Assembly (NCBI RefSeq): GCF_014207355.1
Contig: NZ_JACHEF010000001.1
Span: 620,001-684,000 of the forward strand
Origin: Mesorhizobium sangaii
Lineage (GTDB): Bacteria; Pseudomonadota; Alphaproteobacteria; Rhizobiales; Rhizobiaceae
Direction: 5' to 3'
DNA length: 64,000 nt
Below the pieces are notes generated by a model that worked only from the letters and a program-made list of their open reading frames with translations, had not been told where the DNA came from and ran no database searches. This document shows positions 20,176 through 28,275 of the stretch, piece after piece (the stretch's first letter is position 1; each line of letters starts with the position of its first letter). The position numbers and the translations under genes are program-made.

Positions 20176-20203
20176 TTGCGTTGTGGGCGGATTGCTGTAT
20201 AGA
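20176..20203 (+). promoter_or_regulatory. Putative housekeeping promoter of rpsF-rpsR
   Basis: TTGCGT, 16-base spacer, TATAGA. Spacing and -10 box fit an alphaproteobacterial sigma-70-type promoter. Transcription would start near 20210, leaving a leader of about 225 bases before rpsF. Not tested. Confidence 0.45.
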
Positions 20204-20249
20204 CGCCCCCAATCTGCCGGTCCCAGCTGGGGGCTGAACGGAGGGCCGG

Positions 20250-20267
20250 AGGTTTTTTCGAAAACCT
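20250..20267 (+). promoter_or_regulatory. UUCG-capped hairpin in the rpsF leader
   Basis: A perfect 7-bp stem closed by TTCG, an unusually stable tetraloop. It is not followed by a T-run, so it is likelier a structural element of the leader RNA. In many bacteria the S6:S18 complex represses its own mRNA through a leader structure; whether this is part of such a site is inference. Confidence 0.4.
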
Positions 20268-20434
20268 TCGTGTGAAGCCAGAAGTGCTTCCGCCTCCCGT
20301 GTCTCCGCTCTCGACCGTCTCGTCATGCTCCTTTCTTCCCCGCCCCCTTTTACCGGGAACGGCGGGTCAGAGAAGTTGCAGAGGCTTTTGCCGCCGGGAA
20401 CCGGGAGAGAAACGAAGAAAGGCACTGATACACT

Positions 20435-20935
20435 ATGGCTCTTTACGAACATGTGTTTCTTGCCCGGCAGGACCTCTCGCAGCAGCAGGTCGATGCGCTT
20501 GTCGAACAGTACAAGGGCGTCATCTCCGCAAATGGCGGGTCCGTCGGCCGGGTCGAGAACTGGGGACTGAAGTCCCTCACCTACCGGGTCAACAAGAACC
20601 GGAAGGCTTACTACACGCTGATGGACCTGAACTGCCCGCCGGCGGCGCTCAACGAGATGGAGCGCCAGATGGGCCTGTCCGAAGACGTGCTGCGTTTCCT
20701 GACCATCAAGGTCGAGGCGCATGAGGAAGGCCCGTCGGCCATGATGCAGAAGCGCGAAGAGCGCTCGGAACGCGGTGGCTTCGGCGACCGTGACCGTGGC
20801 GATCGTGGTCCGCGCTCGTTCGGCGACCGTGATCGCGGCGACCGTGGCGATCGTCCGCCGCGCTCGTTCGGCGACGCCGGTGCCGATCGTGGTCCGCGCC
20901 GTCCGCGCGAAGGCTTTGAAGGGGGTGCAGAATAA
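20435..20935 (+). CDS. rpsF: 30S ribosomal protein S6 with Arg/Asp/Gly-rich C-terminal tail
   Basis: Residues 1-105 match S6 ([18 protein letters not shown]..., then [17 protein letters not shown]...). Residues about 106-166 form a low-complexity tail built of repeated GDRDRGDRG and PPRSFGD blocks. Bacterial S6 is commonly 95-135 residues, so the tail is long, although extended S6 proteins are known in Rhizobiales. AGAAAGG precedes the ATG. The stop overlaps the rpsR start by one base. S6 and S18 bind each other on the 30S platform. Confidence 0.96.
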   Translation: MALYEHVFLARQDLSQQQVDALVEQYKGVISANGGSVGRVENWGLKSLTYRVNKNRKAYYTLMDLNCPPAALNEMERQMGLSEDVLRFLTIKVEAHEEGPSAMMQKREERSERGGFGDRDRGDRGPRSFGDRDRGDRGDRPPRSFGDAGADRGPRRPREGFEGGAE

Positions 20936-21183
20936 TGGTCGACATCAACCAGATCCCGACCCGGCGCCCGTTCCATCGCCGCCGCAAGACCTGCCCGTTC
21001 TCCGGCGCCAACGCGCCCAAGATCGACTACAAGGACGTGCGCCTGCTGCAGCGCTACATTTCCGAGCGCGGCAAGATCGTGCCGTCGCGCATCACCGCCG
21101 TCAGCCAGAAGAAGCAGCGCGAACTCGCCAAGGCGATCAAGCGCGCCCGCTTCCTCGGCCTGCTGCCCTACGTGGTTCGCTAA
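20935..21183 (+). CDS. rpsR: 30S ribosomal protein S18
   Basis: An 82-residue basic protein with the S18 signature [21 protein letters not shown] and ending [10 protein letters not shown]. It partners S6 on the small subunit and overlaps rpsF by one base. A strong hairpin terminator follows at once. Confidence 0.97.
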   Translation: MVDINQIPTRRPFHRRRKTCPFSGANAPKIDYKDVRLLQRYISERGKIVPSRITAVSQKKQRELAKAIKRARFLGLLPYVVR

Positions 21184-21190
21184 GACTTTC

Positions 21191-21218
21191 GAGCGGGCGG
21201 CTGGCCGCCCGCTCTTTT
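21191..21218 (+). terminator. Rho-independent terminator after rpsR
   Basis: GAGCGGGCGGC and GCCGCCCGCTC form an 11-bp GC-rich inverted repeat followed by TTTT, eight bases after the rpsR stop. It separates rpsF-rpsR from rplI, at least partly. Confidence 0.85.
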
Positions 21219-21399
21219 CACCTCGGCGACGGGCGCCGCGGGGATCGCATTCAAATCCCGAGTTGAGGTCAAACCTCTAACTGCCTGAACAGGCAGGACA
21301 GCGACACCGGCGCCAAAGCGCGCCCCAAGCTTCCTGACCTGTTCCCAAGACATTCGGCGTCGACCCCAACGATTGGCGCCCAACCGAAGGAACAAAACC

Positions 21400-21984
21400 A
21401 TGGAAGTCATTCTTCTCGAACGCGTTTCCCGCCTCGGCCAGATGGGCGATACCGTCAAGGTCAAGGACGGCTTTGCCCGTAACTTCCTGCTGCCGCAGGG
21501 CAAGGCGCTGCGCGCCAACGAAGCCAACAAGAAGAAGTTCGAAGGCCAGCGCGCCCAGCTCGAAGCCCGCAACCTCGAGCGCAAGTCGGAAGCCAGCCAG
21601 GTCGCCGAAAAGCTCGACGGCAAGAGCTTCATCGCCGTGCGTTCGGCTGGCGAAACCGGCCAGCTCTACGGCTCGGTGTCGACCCGTGACATCGCGGATC
21701 TGCTGACGGCGGAAGGTTTCACGGTCAACCGCAACCAGATCCTGCTGAACCAGCCGATCAAGACCATCGGCCTCACCAATGTGGCGATCGCGCTGCATCC
21801 GGAAGTCGAGGTCACGATCACGCTCAACATCGCCCGCACGGCCGACGAAGCCGAACGCCAGGCCAAGGGCGAGACGCTGACCACCGCCGAAGCCATCTAT
21901 GGCGACGACATCAACGACAATGCGCGGCCGGAAAACTTCTTCGACCCGAACACCGAGTTCGAAGGCGGCGAAGACAACGCCTGA
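21400..21984 (+). CDS. rplI: 50S ribosomal protein L9
   Basis: Two-domain L9 with the N-terminal signature [19 protein letters not shown], the conserved [16 protein letters not shown], a long connecting helix and a C-terminal rRNA-binding domain. It has 194 residues, longer than the usual 150, through an acidic tail ending [15 protein letters not shown] lies eight bases before the ATG. It forms a conserved neighbourhood with rpsF and rpsR. Confidence 0.96.
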   Translation: MEVILLERVSRLGQMGDTVKVKDGFARNFLLPQGKALRANEANKKKFEGQRAQLEARNLERKSEASQVAEKLDGKSFIAVRSAGETGQLYGSVSTRDIADLLTAEGFTVNRNQILLNQPIKTIGLTNVAIALHPEVEVTITLNIARTADEAERQAKGETLTTAEAIYGDDINDNARPENFFDPNTEFEGGEDNA

Positions 21985-22060
21985 CGGTCTGAATTGCTGG
22001 CGCGCCCTGCCGGGCGTGCCGCACAGCTTCGATCCCAGTTGGCCTCAGCCATACTGGACC

Positions 22061-22091
22061 AATGCCCGGGTCTCTCGCCCGGGCATTTTTG
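22061..22091 (+). terminator. Rho-independent terminator after rplI
   Basis: AATGCCCGGG and CCCGGGCATT make a perfect 10-bp stem with a 7-base loop, followed by TTT. Located 76 bases after the rplI stop. Confidence 0.85.
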
Positions 22092-22099
22092 TGCCAAAT

Positions 22100-22125
22100 G
22101 GAACTTTGCGAACCCCTATATATTG
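22100..22125 (+). promoter_or_regulatory. Possible EcfG-type (general stress) promoter before cfa
   Basis: GGAAC at 22100-22104, then 18 bases, then TT. Rhizobial RpoE2/EcfG promoters read GGAAC-N18/19-TT. The two bases before the TT are not the CG preferred in the family. Stress control of a CFA synthase would make sense, but the match is partial. Confidence 0.35.
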
Positions 22126-22134
22126 ATGCAGACT

Positions 22135-22238
22135 ACAGCGTCGCGCGTCCATTGGCCGCGCAAAGGACGCTGTGAAACTTTGGTTTGGCGCACGATCCCT
22201 TTCCCGAAAATCGATTTCGATTTTCGGGGTCGTGCGCC
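22135..22238. repeat. RIME-like two-palindrome intergenic element
   Basis: Two consecutive dyads. The first pairs ACAGCGTC (22135-22142) with GACGCTGT (22166-22173). The second is a long hairpin pairing GGCGCACGA (22187-22195) with TCGTGCGCC (22230-22238) and, inside, CCCGAAAATCG with CGATTTTCGGG around an ATTT loop. Size near 105 bp and the double-palindrome design match the Rhizobium-specific intergenic mosaic element as I know it. It lies in the probable 5' untranslated region of cfa. Confidence 0.7.
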
Positions 22239-22268
22239 GAGACAGCCTGTCTGAGGGGACATTTGGTC

Positions 22269-23567
22269 ATGAATATTCTGCTCAAGCGCGTTCTCGACCG
22301 CCTGGTGCGCACCGGCAATCTCAAGGTAACCGGCCCCAAGGGCGCCGCGGTGGTGTTCGGCGACGGCAGCGGCGAGCCGGTGCACATGCACATCAAGACC
22401 GCGCATGCCGAGCGCGCCATCACCTTCGATCCGATGCTGGCGGTGCCGGAAGCCTATATGGACGGCGAACTCGATATTCTCGAAGGCGGCGTGCTGGGTG
22501 TGATGCGCATCGCCTTCCAGAACATGGGCAGCGGCGGCATCGACGCTACATGGTCGAAAGCCATAGAAGGCCTGCGCCATGCTTTCCGCCGCCTGCAGCA
22601 GATCAACACCGCCTCGCGCTCGCGCCGCAACGTGCAGCGCCACTACGACCTGTCGGGCGAGCTCTACCGGCTCTTCCTCGACGAGGACATGCAGTATTCC
22701 TGCGCCTATTTCGAGCAGCCGGACATGACGCTCGACGAAGCGCAGGCCGCCAAGAAACGCCACATCGCCGCCAAGCTCAGGCTGAAGGCCGGCCAGACGG
22801 TGCTCGACATCGGGTCCGGCTGGGGCGGGCTCAGCCTCTATCTCGCCAAGGCGTTCGACGTCGACGTGCAAGGCGTGACGCTGTCGACCGAACAGCATGG
22901 CGTTGCCACCGACCGCGCGCACGCGCAAGGGTTGGAAAGCCGCGTGCATTTCGAGCTGAAGGACTACCGCGAGCTCAACGAGCGTTTCGACCGCATCGTT
23001 TCCGTCGGCATGTTCGAGCATGTCGGCGTCAACCACTACCGCACCTTCTTCGACAAGTCGGCGACACTGCTCAAGCCGGATGGCGTCATGCTGTTGCACA
23101 CGATCGGCCGCTCCGGCGTTCCGTGGGCGACCAGCGCCTTCGTCCGCAAATACATCTTCCCGGGCGGCTATATCCCCGCGCTCTCAGAAGTCATGCCGGC
23201 GATCGAGAAGTCGGGGCTGGTCGTCACCGACATCGAAATCCTGCGGCTGCACTATGCCGACACGCTGAAGCACTGGGGCGAGCGCTTCGCCGCCAACCGC
23301 GACAAGGCCAAGGCGATCTATGACGAGCGCTTCTGCCGCATGTGGGAGTTCTACCTGGCCGCTTCGGAAGCCGCTTTTCGCTGGCAGGATCTGGTGATCT
23401 TCCAGATCCAGATCGCCAAGAAGAACGACACCTTGCCGACGACGCGCGACTACATGGCCAAATGCGAGAAGGCGCTTGAGATGCGCGATATGGGGCACCG
23501 TGAAACGGATCCCATCAAGAAGAGCCCGGCTGCCAAGCCAGTCCGCCGCCGCAAGGTTGCGGACTAA
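22269..23567 (+). CDS. cfa: Cyclopropane-fatty-acyl-phospholipid synthase family methyltransferase
   Basis: SAM-dependent enzyme that adds a methylene bridge to unsaturated acyl chains in membrane lipids. The SAM site is VLDIGSGWGGLSLYLA (about residue 180), and further CFA features are ERFDRIVSVGMFEHVG and the C-terminal half with FRWQDLVIFQIQ. ATG 22269 is preferred for its GAGGGG ten bases upstream; the frame continues 28 codons upstream into the palindromic repeat, which is unlikely to be coding. Length is 432 residues, slightly longer than E. coli Cfa (382). Rhizobia often carry more than one such gene. Confidence 0.9.
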   Translation: MNILLKRVLDRLVRTGNLKVTGPKGAAVVFGDGSGEPVHMHIKTAHAERAITFDPMLAVPEAYMDGELDILEGGVLGVMRIAFQNMGSGGIDATWSKAIEGLRHAFRRLQQINTASRSRRNVQRHYDLSGELYRLFLDEDMQYSCAYFEQPDMTLDEAQAAKKRHIAAKLRLKAGQTVLDIGSGWGGLSLYLAKAFDVDVQGVTLSTEQHGVATDRAHAQGLESRVHFELKDYRELNERFDRIVSVGMFEHVGVNHYRTFFDKSATLLKPDGVMLLHTIGRSGVPWATSAFVRKYIFPGGYIPALSEVMPAIEKSGLVVTDIEILRLHYADTLKHWGERFAANRDKAKAIYDERFCRMWEFYLAASEAAFRWQDLVIFQIQIAKKNDTLPTTRDYMAKCEKALEMRDMGHRETDPIKKSPAAKPVRRRKVAD

Positions 23568-23611
23568 AGCGCGCCGCGTTTGAACGGACGCATGCGACGG
23601 TCTTTGTTGTT

Positions 23612-23659
23612 ATGCATGTCGTTCTCCCAAAACCGGAGCCACTTTTGAGCGACACGCAT
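23612..23659. repeat. Interspersed palindromic repeat after cfa
   Basis: ATGCATGTCG faces CGACACGCAT with one mismatch, and AAAA/TTTT pair inside. The sequence with CTCCCAAAACCGG in the left arm is of a type I recognise as very common between genes of rhizobia. It starts 45 bases after the cfa stop. Confidence 0.65.
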
Positions 23660-23701
23660 TGGAAATAGTATTGCCGCTTGCCATTGCCCGCCCATGCACT
23701 G

Positions 23702-23735
23702 AAAAAGGTCCCGTGATCGCCACCGGACCTTTTTG
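23702..23735. terminator. Perfect 10-bp hairpin abutting the ynfA start
   Basis: AAAAAGGTCC (23702-23711) and GGACCTTTTT (23725-23734) with a 13-base loop. The A-run and T-run make it able to terminate in both directions. The ATG of ynfA begins two bases later (23736), and the only Shine-Dalgarno-like GGA is inside the stem, so it may limit ynfA translation as well as end the cfa transcript. Confidence 0.7.
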
Positions 23736-24059
23736 ATGACCTATGTCCTCTATGTCGCTGCCGCACTGGCCGAGATCGCCGGCTGCTTTTCGTTCTGGGC
23801 GTGGTGGCGGCTGGAGAAGTCGCCTCTATGGCTGCTCCCTGGTCTCGCCTCGCTCGCTCTGTTCGGTTTCCTGCTGGCGCTGGTCGATGCCAATGCCGCC
23901 GGCCGCGCCTACGCCGCCTATGGTGGCATCTACATCGCGGCGTCGCTTGGCTGGCTGTGGCTGGTGGAGGGCGTGCGCCCCGACCGCTGGGACCTCGCAG
24001 GCGCAGCGCTCTGCATCGTCGGCGCATCGGTGATCCTCGTCGCGCCACGCGGGGTCTGA
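23736..24059 (+). CDS. YnfA/UPF0060 family small membrane protein
   Basis: A 107-residue protein with four predicted membrane helices, opening [20 protein letters not shown] and containing [18 protein letters not shown], both typical of YnfA. Relatives are related to small multidrug transporters, but transport in this organism is unproven. The ATG at 23736 is used; a TTG one codon earlier is possible. Two bases separate its stop from the next gene. Confidence 0.85.
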   Translation: MTYVLYVAAALAEIAGCFSFWAWWRLEKSPLWLLPGLASLALFGFLLALVDANAAGRAYAAYGGIYIAASLGWLWLVEGVRPDRWDLAGAALCIVGASVILVAPRGV

Positions 24060-24061
24060 GC

Positions 24062-25030
24062 ATGGAGTTACCGGCCCCACTTCGCCAGGGTGTCGAGCGC
24101 CTGCTCGAAAACGTTCCGCTGGCGACGCTGAAGCAGGCGGCAAAAACCCTGTCCGACCGCTACCGCGCCGAGTTGCGCGACGGCCGGCTGCATATGGCGG
24201 AGAACTTGGCCGTGCAAGCCTACCTCGCGACGCGGCTACCGGCGACCTACGCCGCCGTCCGCGCCAGCCTCGATGCGCTCGGCGACGCCAGGCCCGGTCT
24301 TCAACCCAAGAGCCTGCTCGATGTCGGGGCCGGTCCTGGTACGGTGCTTTGGGCCACGAGCGACCTATGGCCCGATCTCGAACAGGCGGTGTTGGTCGAA
24401 GCCAGCGCCGCGGCGCGCAAGGTCGGCGAAACGCTTGCCGCCGGCGCGATTGCCTCCCGAACCAGATGGCTGGCCGGCGACGCCACCATCGACCTCGCCG
24501 ACCTCGAGCCGGCCGATCTGGTCACTTGCGCCTATGTGCTCGACGAAATTGTCCCTGCGTCTCTGCCAAAGCTCATCGGTCGGCTGTGGCAACTCACCGG
24601 CGATACGCTGCTGGTCGTCGAGCCGGGCACGCCGGCCGGATGGCAGCGCATTCTTGCCGTGCGCCGGCAGCTGATCGAGGCGGGCGCGCATGTGCTTGCG
24701 CCCTGCCCGCATCAGGCGCCCTGCCCGCTCGCCCCGCCCGACTGGTGCCATTTTTCCCGCCGCGTCGCCCGCTCGCGCCTGCACCGGCTGGCCAAGGAAG
24801 CCGACGTGCCATGGGAAGACGAGAAGTTCATCTATGTCGCCGCTTCGCGACAGGCTGCACCTTCCCCGCAGGCACGGGTCATCGCGCCGCCAAAATCAGG
24901 ATCCGGCAAGGTGGTGCTGAAACTTTGCGAGAGCAACGGCAGTGCCGGCGAAAGGCTGTTCACCAAGCGCGACGGCGAGACGTTCAAGGTTGCGCGGCGG
25001 TCGGACTGGGGCGACGTTCTGGAGATTTGA
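24062..25030 (+). CDS. Rsm22-family (mitoribosomal small-subunit-type) methyltransferase
   Basis: A 322-residue protein with a SAM loop LLDVGAGPGTVLWA (about residue 85) and the later LVTCAYVLDEI. A cysteine cluster, PCPHQAPCPLAPPDWCHFSRR, near residue 218 is typical of Rsm22 proteins and probably holds a metal or Fe-S cluster. Yeast Rsm22 acts in mitoribosome assembly; alphaproteobacterial relatives are poorly studied, so the substrate is unknown. ATG 24062 follows ynfA by two bases; upstream in-frame starts would overlap ynfA. Confidence 0.85.
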   Translation: MELPAPLRQGVERLLENVPLATLKQAAKTLSDRYRAELRDGRLHMAENLAVQAYLATRLPATYAAVRASLDALGDARPGLQPKSLLDVGAGPGTVLWATSDLWPDLEQAVLVEASAAARKVGETLAAGAIASRTRWLAGDATIDLADLEPADLVTCAYVLDEIVPASLPKLIGRLWQLTGDTLLVVEPGTPAGWQRILAVRRQLIEAGAHVLAPCPHQAPCPLAPPDWCHFSRRVARSRLHRLAKEADVPWEDEKFIYVAASRQAAPSPQARVIAPPKSGSGKVVLKLCESNGSAGERLFTKRDGETFKVARRSDWGDVLEI

Positions 25031-25041
25031 CCGGCACAATT

Positions 25042-25056
25042 GTTCTTGCTTCGTTC
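25042..25056. promoter_or_regulatory. LexA-box-like GTTC-N7-GTTC before dnaB
   Basis: GTTC at 25042-25045 and 25053-25056 with seven bases between, which is the form of the alphaproteobacterial SOS box. It lies 195 bases before the dnaB start. A separate palindrome TTGTTC-CTGT-GAACAA follows at 25134-25149. A single site of this simplicity can arise by chance. Confidence 0.4.
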
Positions 25057-25250
25057 TTGTTTTTCGGGTAAATTGTTCCCCTGCCGAGTCAACTGAAATC
25101 GGGGCACGGGAATTCTGTCCTGTGGACGATTTGTTGTTCCTGTGAACAAGCGAGCATTGATGTTGGTTGGCATCGGCACTGTTGCAGATAAGTCAGCACT
25201 GACTTTTGCCATTCTGGTATCGAAGAGCCGGGATCGAAATCGGGGATATC

Positions 25251-26741
25251 ATGGTAGAGGCAGCGCGAAAATTCGGCGTCGCGGAAACACCGCTTTATCG
25301 TGAAGCGCCAAACAACATCGAGGCCGAGCAGGCACTGCTTGGCGCCATCCTGGTCAACAACGACGCCTTCTACCGCGTCTCGGACTTCCTGAAGGCCGGC
25401 CATTTCTACGAGCCGCTGCACCGCAAGATCTATGAGGTGGCGTCAGAGTTCATCCGCATGGGCAAGGTGGCGACGCCGATCACGCTGAAGACCTTCCTGC
25501 CGGCCGACGAGAAGGTCGGCGACATGACGATGGCGCAATATGTCGTGCGGCTGGCGGTGGAAGCCGTCACCGTCGTCAACGCAACCGACTATGGCCGCGC
25601 CATCTATGATCTTGCGACGCGCCGCGCGCTGATCACCGTCGGCGAGGACATGGTCAACATCGCCTATGACGCGCCGGTCGACATGGCGCCCACCGAACAG
25701 ATCGAGGACGCCGAGCGGCGGCTGTTCGAGTTGGCCGAAAACGGCCGCTACGACGGCGGCTTCGAGAGTTTTTCCGATGCGTTGAAGAACGCCGTGGACA
25801 TGGCGAGTGCCGCCTATATGCGCGATGGCCACCTGTCGGGCATCGCGACCGGCCTGCGCGATCTCGACCACCGCATGGGCGGCCTGCAGCCGTCGGATTT
25901 GATCATCATCGCCGGCCGCCCTGGCATGGGCAAGACGTCGCTGGCCACCAACATCGCCTACAATATCGCTGCCGCCTATGAGCCCGCCCAGCAGGCCGAC
26001 GGCTCCGTCAAGGCGGCCAATGGCGGCGTCGTCGGCTTCTTCTCGCTCGAAATGTCGTCGGAGCAATTGGCCACCCGCATCATTTCCGAGCAGACCGAAA
26101 TCCCATCGTCGAAAATCAGGCGCGGCGACCTGACGGAAGCCGATTTCGGCAAGCTTGTTGCCTACACGCAGGAGAACCACAAACGCCCGCTCTACATCGA
26201 CCAGACGGGCGGTATCTCGATTGCTCAGCTTGCGGCTCGCGCCCGCCGCCTCAAGCGCCAGCGCGGGCTGGATCTGATGGTCATCGACTATATCCAGCTC
26301 ATGCAGGGTTCGTCCGCCAAGGCGTCGCAGAACCGCGTCCAGGAAATCACCGAGATCACCACCGGACTGAAGGCGCTTGGCAAGGAGCTTGGCGTGCCGA
26401 TCATCGCGCTCTCACAGCTCTCGCGTCAGGTCGAAAGCCGCGACGACAAGCATCCCCAGCTGTCCGACTTGCGCGAATCGGGTTCGATCGAGCAGGACGC
26501 CGACGTGGTGCTGTTCGTGTACCGCGAGGAATACTACATCAAAAACAAGGAGCCCGAGAAAGGCACGCCCGAGCACCTCGCCTGGGAAACAAAGATGGTC
26601 GAGGTCCAGGGCAAGGCCGAAGTGATCATCGCCAAGCAGCGCCATGGACCGACCGGCACTGTCAGCCTTGCCTTCCAGGGCGAATTCACCCGCTTCTCCG
26701 ACCTTGCCGAAGAGCATCATTTGCCGGAAAGGTTCGAGTGA
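25251..26741 (+). CDS. dnaB: Replicative DNA helicase
   Basis: Hexameric fork helicase. The N-terminal primase-interacting domain begins ETPLYREAPNNIEAEQALLGAILVNN, the Walker A motif GRPGMGKTSLA lies at about residues 221-231, and LMVIDYIQLMQGS is Walker B. The segment ALSQLSRQVESRDDKHPQLSDLR is a DnaB hallmark. The 496-residue form from ATG 25251 is preferred; an upstream in-frame TTG would add a poorly conserved stretch. No intein is present. Confidence 0.97.
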   Translation: MVEAARKFGVAETPLYREAPNNIEAEQALLGAILVNNDAFYRVSDFLKAGHFYEPLHRKIYEVASEFIRMGKVATPITLKTFLPADEKVGDMTMAQYVVRLAVEAVTVVNATDYGRAIYDLATRRALITVGEDMVNIAYDAPVDMAPTEQIEDAERRLFELAENGRYDGGFESFSDALKNAVDMASAAYMRDGHLSGIATGLRDLDHRMGGLQPSDLIIIAGRPGMGKTSLATNIAYNIAAAYEPAQQADGSVKAANGGVVGFFSLEMSSEQLATRIISEQTEIPSSKIRRGDLTEADFGKLVAYTQENHKRPLYIDQTGGISIAQLAARARRLKRQRGLDLMVIDYIQLMQGSSAKASQNRVQEITEITTGLKALGKELGVPIIALSQLSRQVESRDDKHPQLSDLRESGSIEQDADVVLFVYREEYYIKNKEPEKGTPEHLAWETKMVEVQGKAEVIIAKQRHGPTGTVSLAFQGEFTRFSDLAEEHHLPERFE

Positions 26742-26786
26742 CCTCTTGAGAAAGGTCTCGTTCGTTCGCCAGGCAGCATCCAACTG

Positions 26787-28190
26787 ATGGCCAAATCGCG
26801 CGTTCAGTTCATCTGCCAGAACTGCGGATCGGTGCACCAACGCTGGGCCGGCAAATGCGATGCCTGCGGCGAGTGGAACACGCTGGTCGAGGAAGGCACG
26901 TCCGGCGGCATCGGCTCAGGACCAGCCAACACGCGAAACGCCCGCAAGGGCCGCGCAGTGGTGCTGACAACGCTGTCGGGCGACATCGAGGACGCGCCAC
27001 GCATCATCTCGGGCATCGGCGAACTCGATCGCGCCACCGGCGGCGGTTTTGTACGCGGCTCGGCGCTGCTGGTCGGCGGCGATCCCGGCATCGGCAAATC
27101 GACGCTGCTCACCCAGGCCGCCGCAGCACTCGCGTCCAAAGGCCACCGCATCGTCTATGTCTCGGGCGAAGAGGCCGTCGCACAGATCAGGCTGCGGGCG
27201 CAGCGGCTCGGTGTTGCCGCAGCCCCGGTGGAGCTTGCCGCCGAGACCAATGTCGAGGACATCCTCGCCACCATCGCCGACGGCAAGCGGCCGGACCTGG
27301 TGATCCTCGATTCGATCCAAACGCTGTGGACAGACCTTGCCGATTCGGCGCCTGGCACCGTCACCCAGGTGCGAGCTGCCGCCCAGGCGATGATCCGCTA
27401 TGCGAAATCCACGGGTGCCGCGATCGTCCTGGTCGGCCATGTCACCAAGGAAGGCCAGATCGCCGGGCCGCGCGTCGTCGAGCATATGGTCGACGCCGTG
27501 CTCTATTTCGAGGGCGAAGGCGGTCACCATTTCCGCATCCTGCGTACGGTGAAGAACCGGTTTGGGCCGACCGACGAGATCGGCGTCTTCGAAATGTCGG
27601 ACAAGGGCCTGCGCGAGGTCGCCAATCCGTCCGAGCTTTTTCTCGGCGAGCGCCATGCGAAAGCGCCGGGTGCCGCGGTTTTCGCCGGCATGGAGGGTAC
27701 AAGGCCTGTGCTGGTCGAGATCCAGGCGCTGGTCGCCCCCTCCTCGCTCGGCACGCCGCGCCGCGCCGTCGTCGGCTGGGACGGCGCCCGGCTGTCGATG
27801 ATCCTGGCGGTTCTGGAAGCCCATTGCGGCGTGCGCTTCGGCAGCCATGATGTCTATCTCAACGTCGCCGGGGGCTATCGCATTTCGGAGCCCGCGGCCG
27901 ATCTGGCGGTGGCGGCGGCCCTGGTTTCCTCGCTCACCGGTCTTGCCCTTCCCGCCGATTGCGTCTATTTCGGCGAAATCAGCCTTTCGGGCGCCGTGAG
28001 GCCGGTTGCGCATGCGCAACAGCGCCTCAAGGAAGCCGAAAAGCTGGGTTTTGGAAGCGCGGTTCTGCCCTTGGGCAGCGAGGAACTTGCCGGGGGGATC
28101 GGGGCCGGCGCTTTCCAGCCGACCGAGCTTGCCGACCTCGTGGCACGCATAGCCGGCACACGCCGAAGCCGCGTGGACGAGCAGGACTAG
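26787..28190 (+). CDS. radA: DNA repair protein RadA
   Basis: RecA-like motor that promotes branch migration during recombination. A zinc finger with C10, C13, C24 and C27 opens the protein; Walker A GGDPGIGKSTLL sits near residue 98, and the RadA-specific KNRFG follows about residue 253. A C-terminal Lon-like domain completes 467 residues. It follows dnaB by 45 bases and probably shares its transcript. Confidence 0.96.
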   Translation: MAKSRVQFICQNCGSVHQRWAGKCDACGEWNTLVEEGTSGGIGSGPANTRNARKGRAVVLTTLSGDIEDAPRIISGIGELDRATGGGFVRGSALLVGGDPGIGKSTLLTQAAAALASKGHRIVYVSGEEAVAQIRLRAQRLGVAAAPVELAAETNVEDILATIADGKRPDLVILDSIQTLWTDLADSAPGTVTQVRAAAQAMIRYAKSTGAAIVLVGHVTKEGQIAGPRVVEHMVDAVLYFEGEGGHHFRILRTVKNRFGPTDEIGVFEMSDKGLREVANPSELFLGERHAKAPGAAVFAGMEGTRPVLVEIQALVAPSSLGTPRRAVVGWDGARLSMILAVLEAHCGVRFGSHDVYLNVAGGYRISEPAADLAVAAALVSSLTGLALPADCVYFGEISLSGAVRPVAHAQQRLKEAEKLGFGSAVLPLGSEELAGGIGAGAFQPTELADLVARIAGTRRSRVDEQD

Positions 28191-28237
28191 AGCATCGGAC
28201 CCAAAACTGGGAACCGGTTTGGGAAAACCCGATGCTC
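28190..28237. repeat. Short palindromic element between radA and cvpA
   Basis: GAGCATCGG (28190-28198) and CCGATGCTC (28229-28237) are perfect terminal inverted repeats, with CCCAAA/TTTGGG pairing inside. The left end begins at the last base of the radA stop codon. The GAGCATCGG...CCGGTTT pattern is of a class I recognise as highly repeated in rhizobial genomes. Confidence 0.65.
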
Positions 28238-28275
28238 CGCGCTATAATGCGGCTCATGGAGTGGGGCGAAAGAAC

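Larger units (their letters stand above)
19969..20434. other. Gap between the TadG-like gene and rpsF: promoter and long rpsF leader
   Basis: No gene was seen in these 466 bases. The right half holds a putative promoter (20176-20203) and then about 225 bases of transcribed leader with a tight hairpin AGGTTTT-TTCG-AAAACCT at 20250-20267. The left half should contain the promoter of the divergent TadG-like gene, which I could not place. Confidence 0.6.

Noticed and set aside
20763..20930. CRISPR-like or tandem repeat array in rpsF
   Set aside because: The repeats encode the in-frame Arg/Asp/Gly tail of S6, with no spacers.
28190..28275. Upstream start of cvpA within the palindrome
   Set aside because: It would translate the repeat and lacks the conserved CvpA opening.
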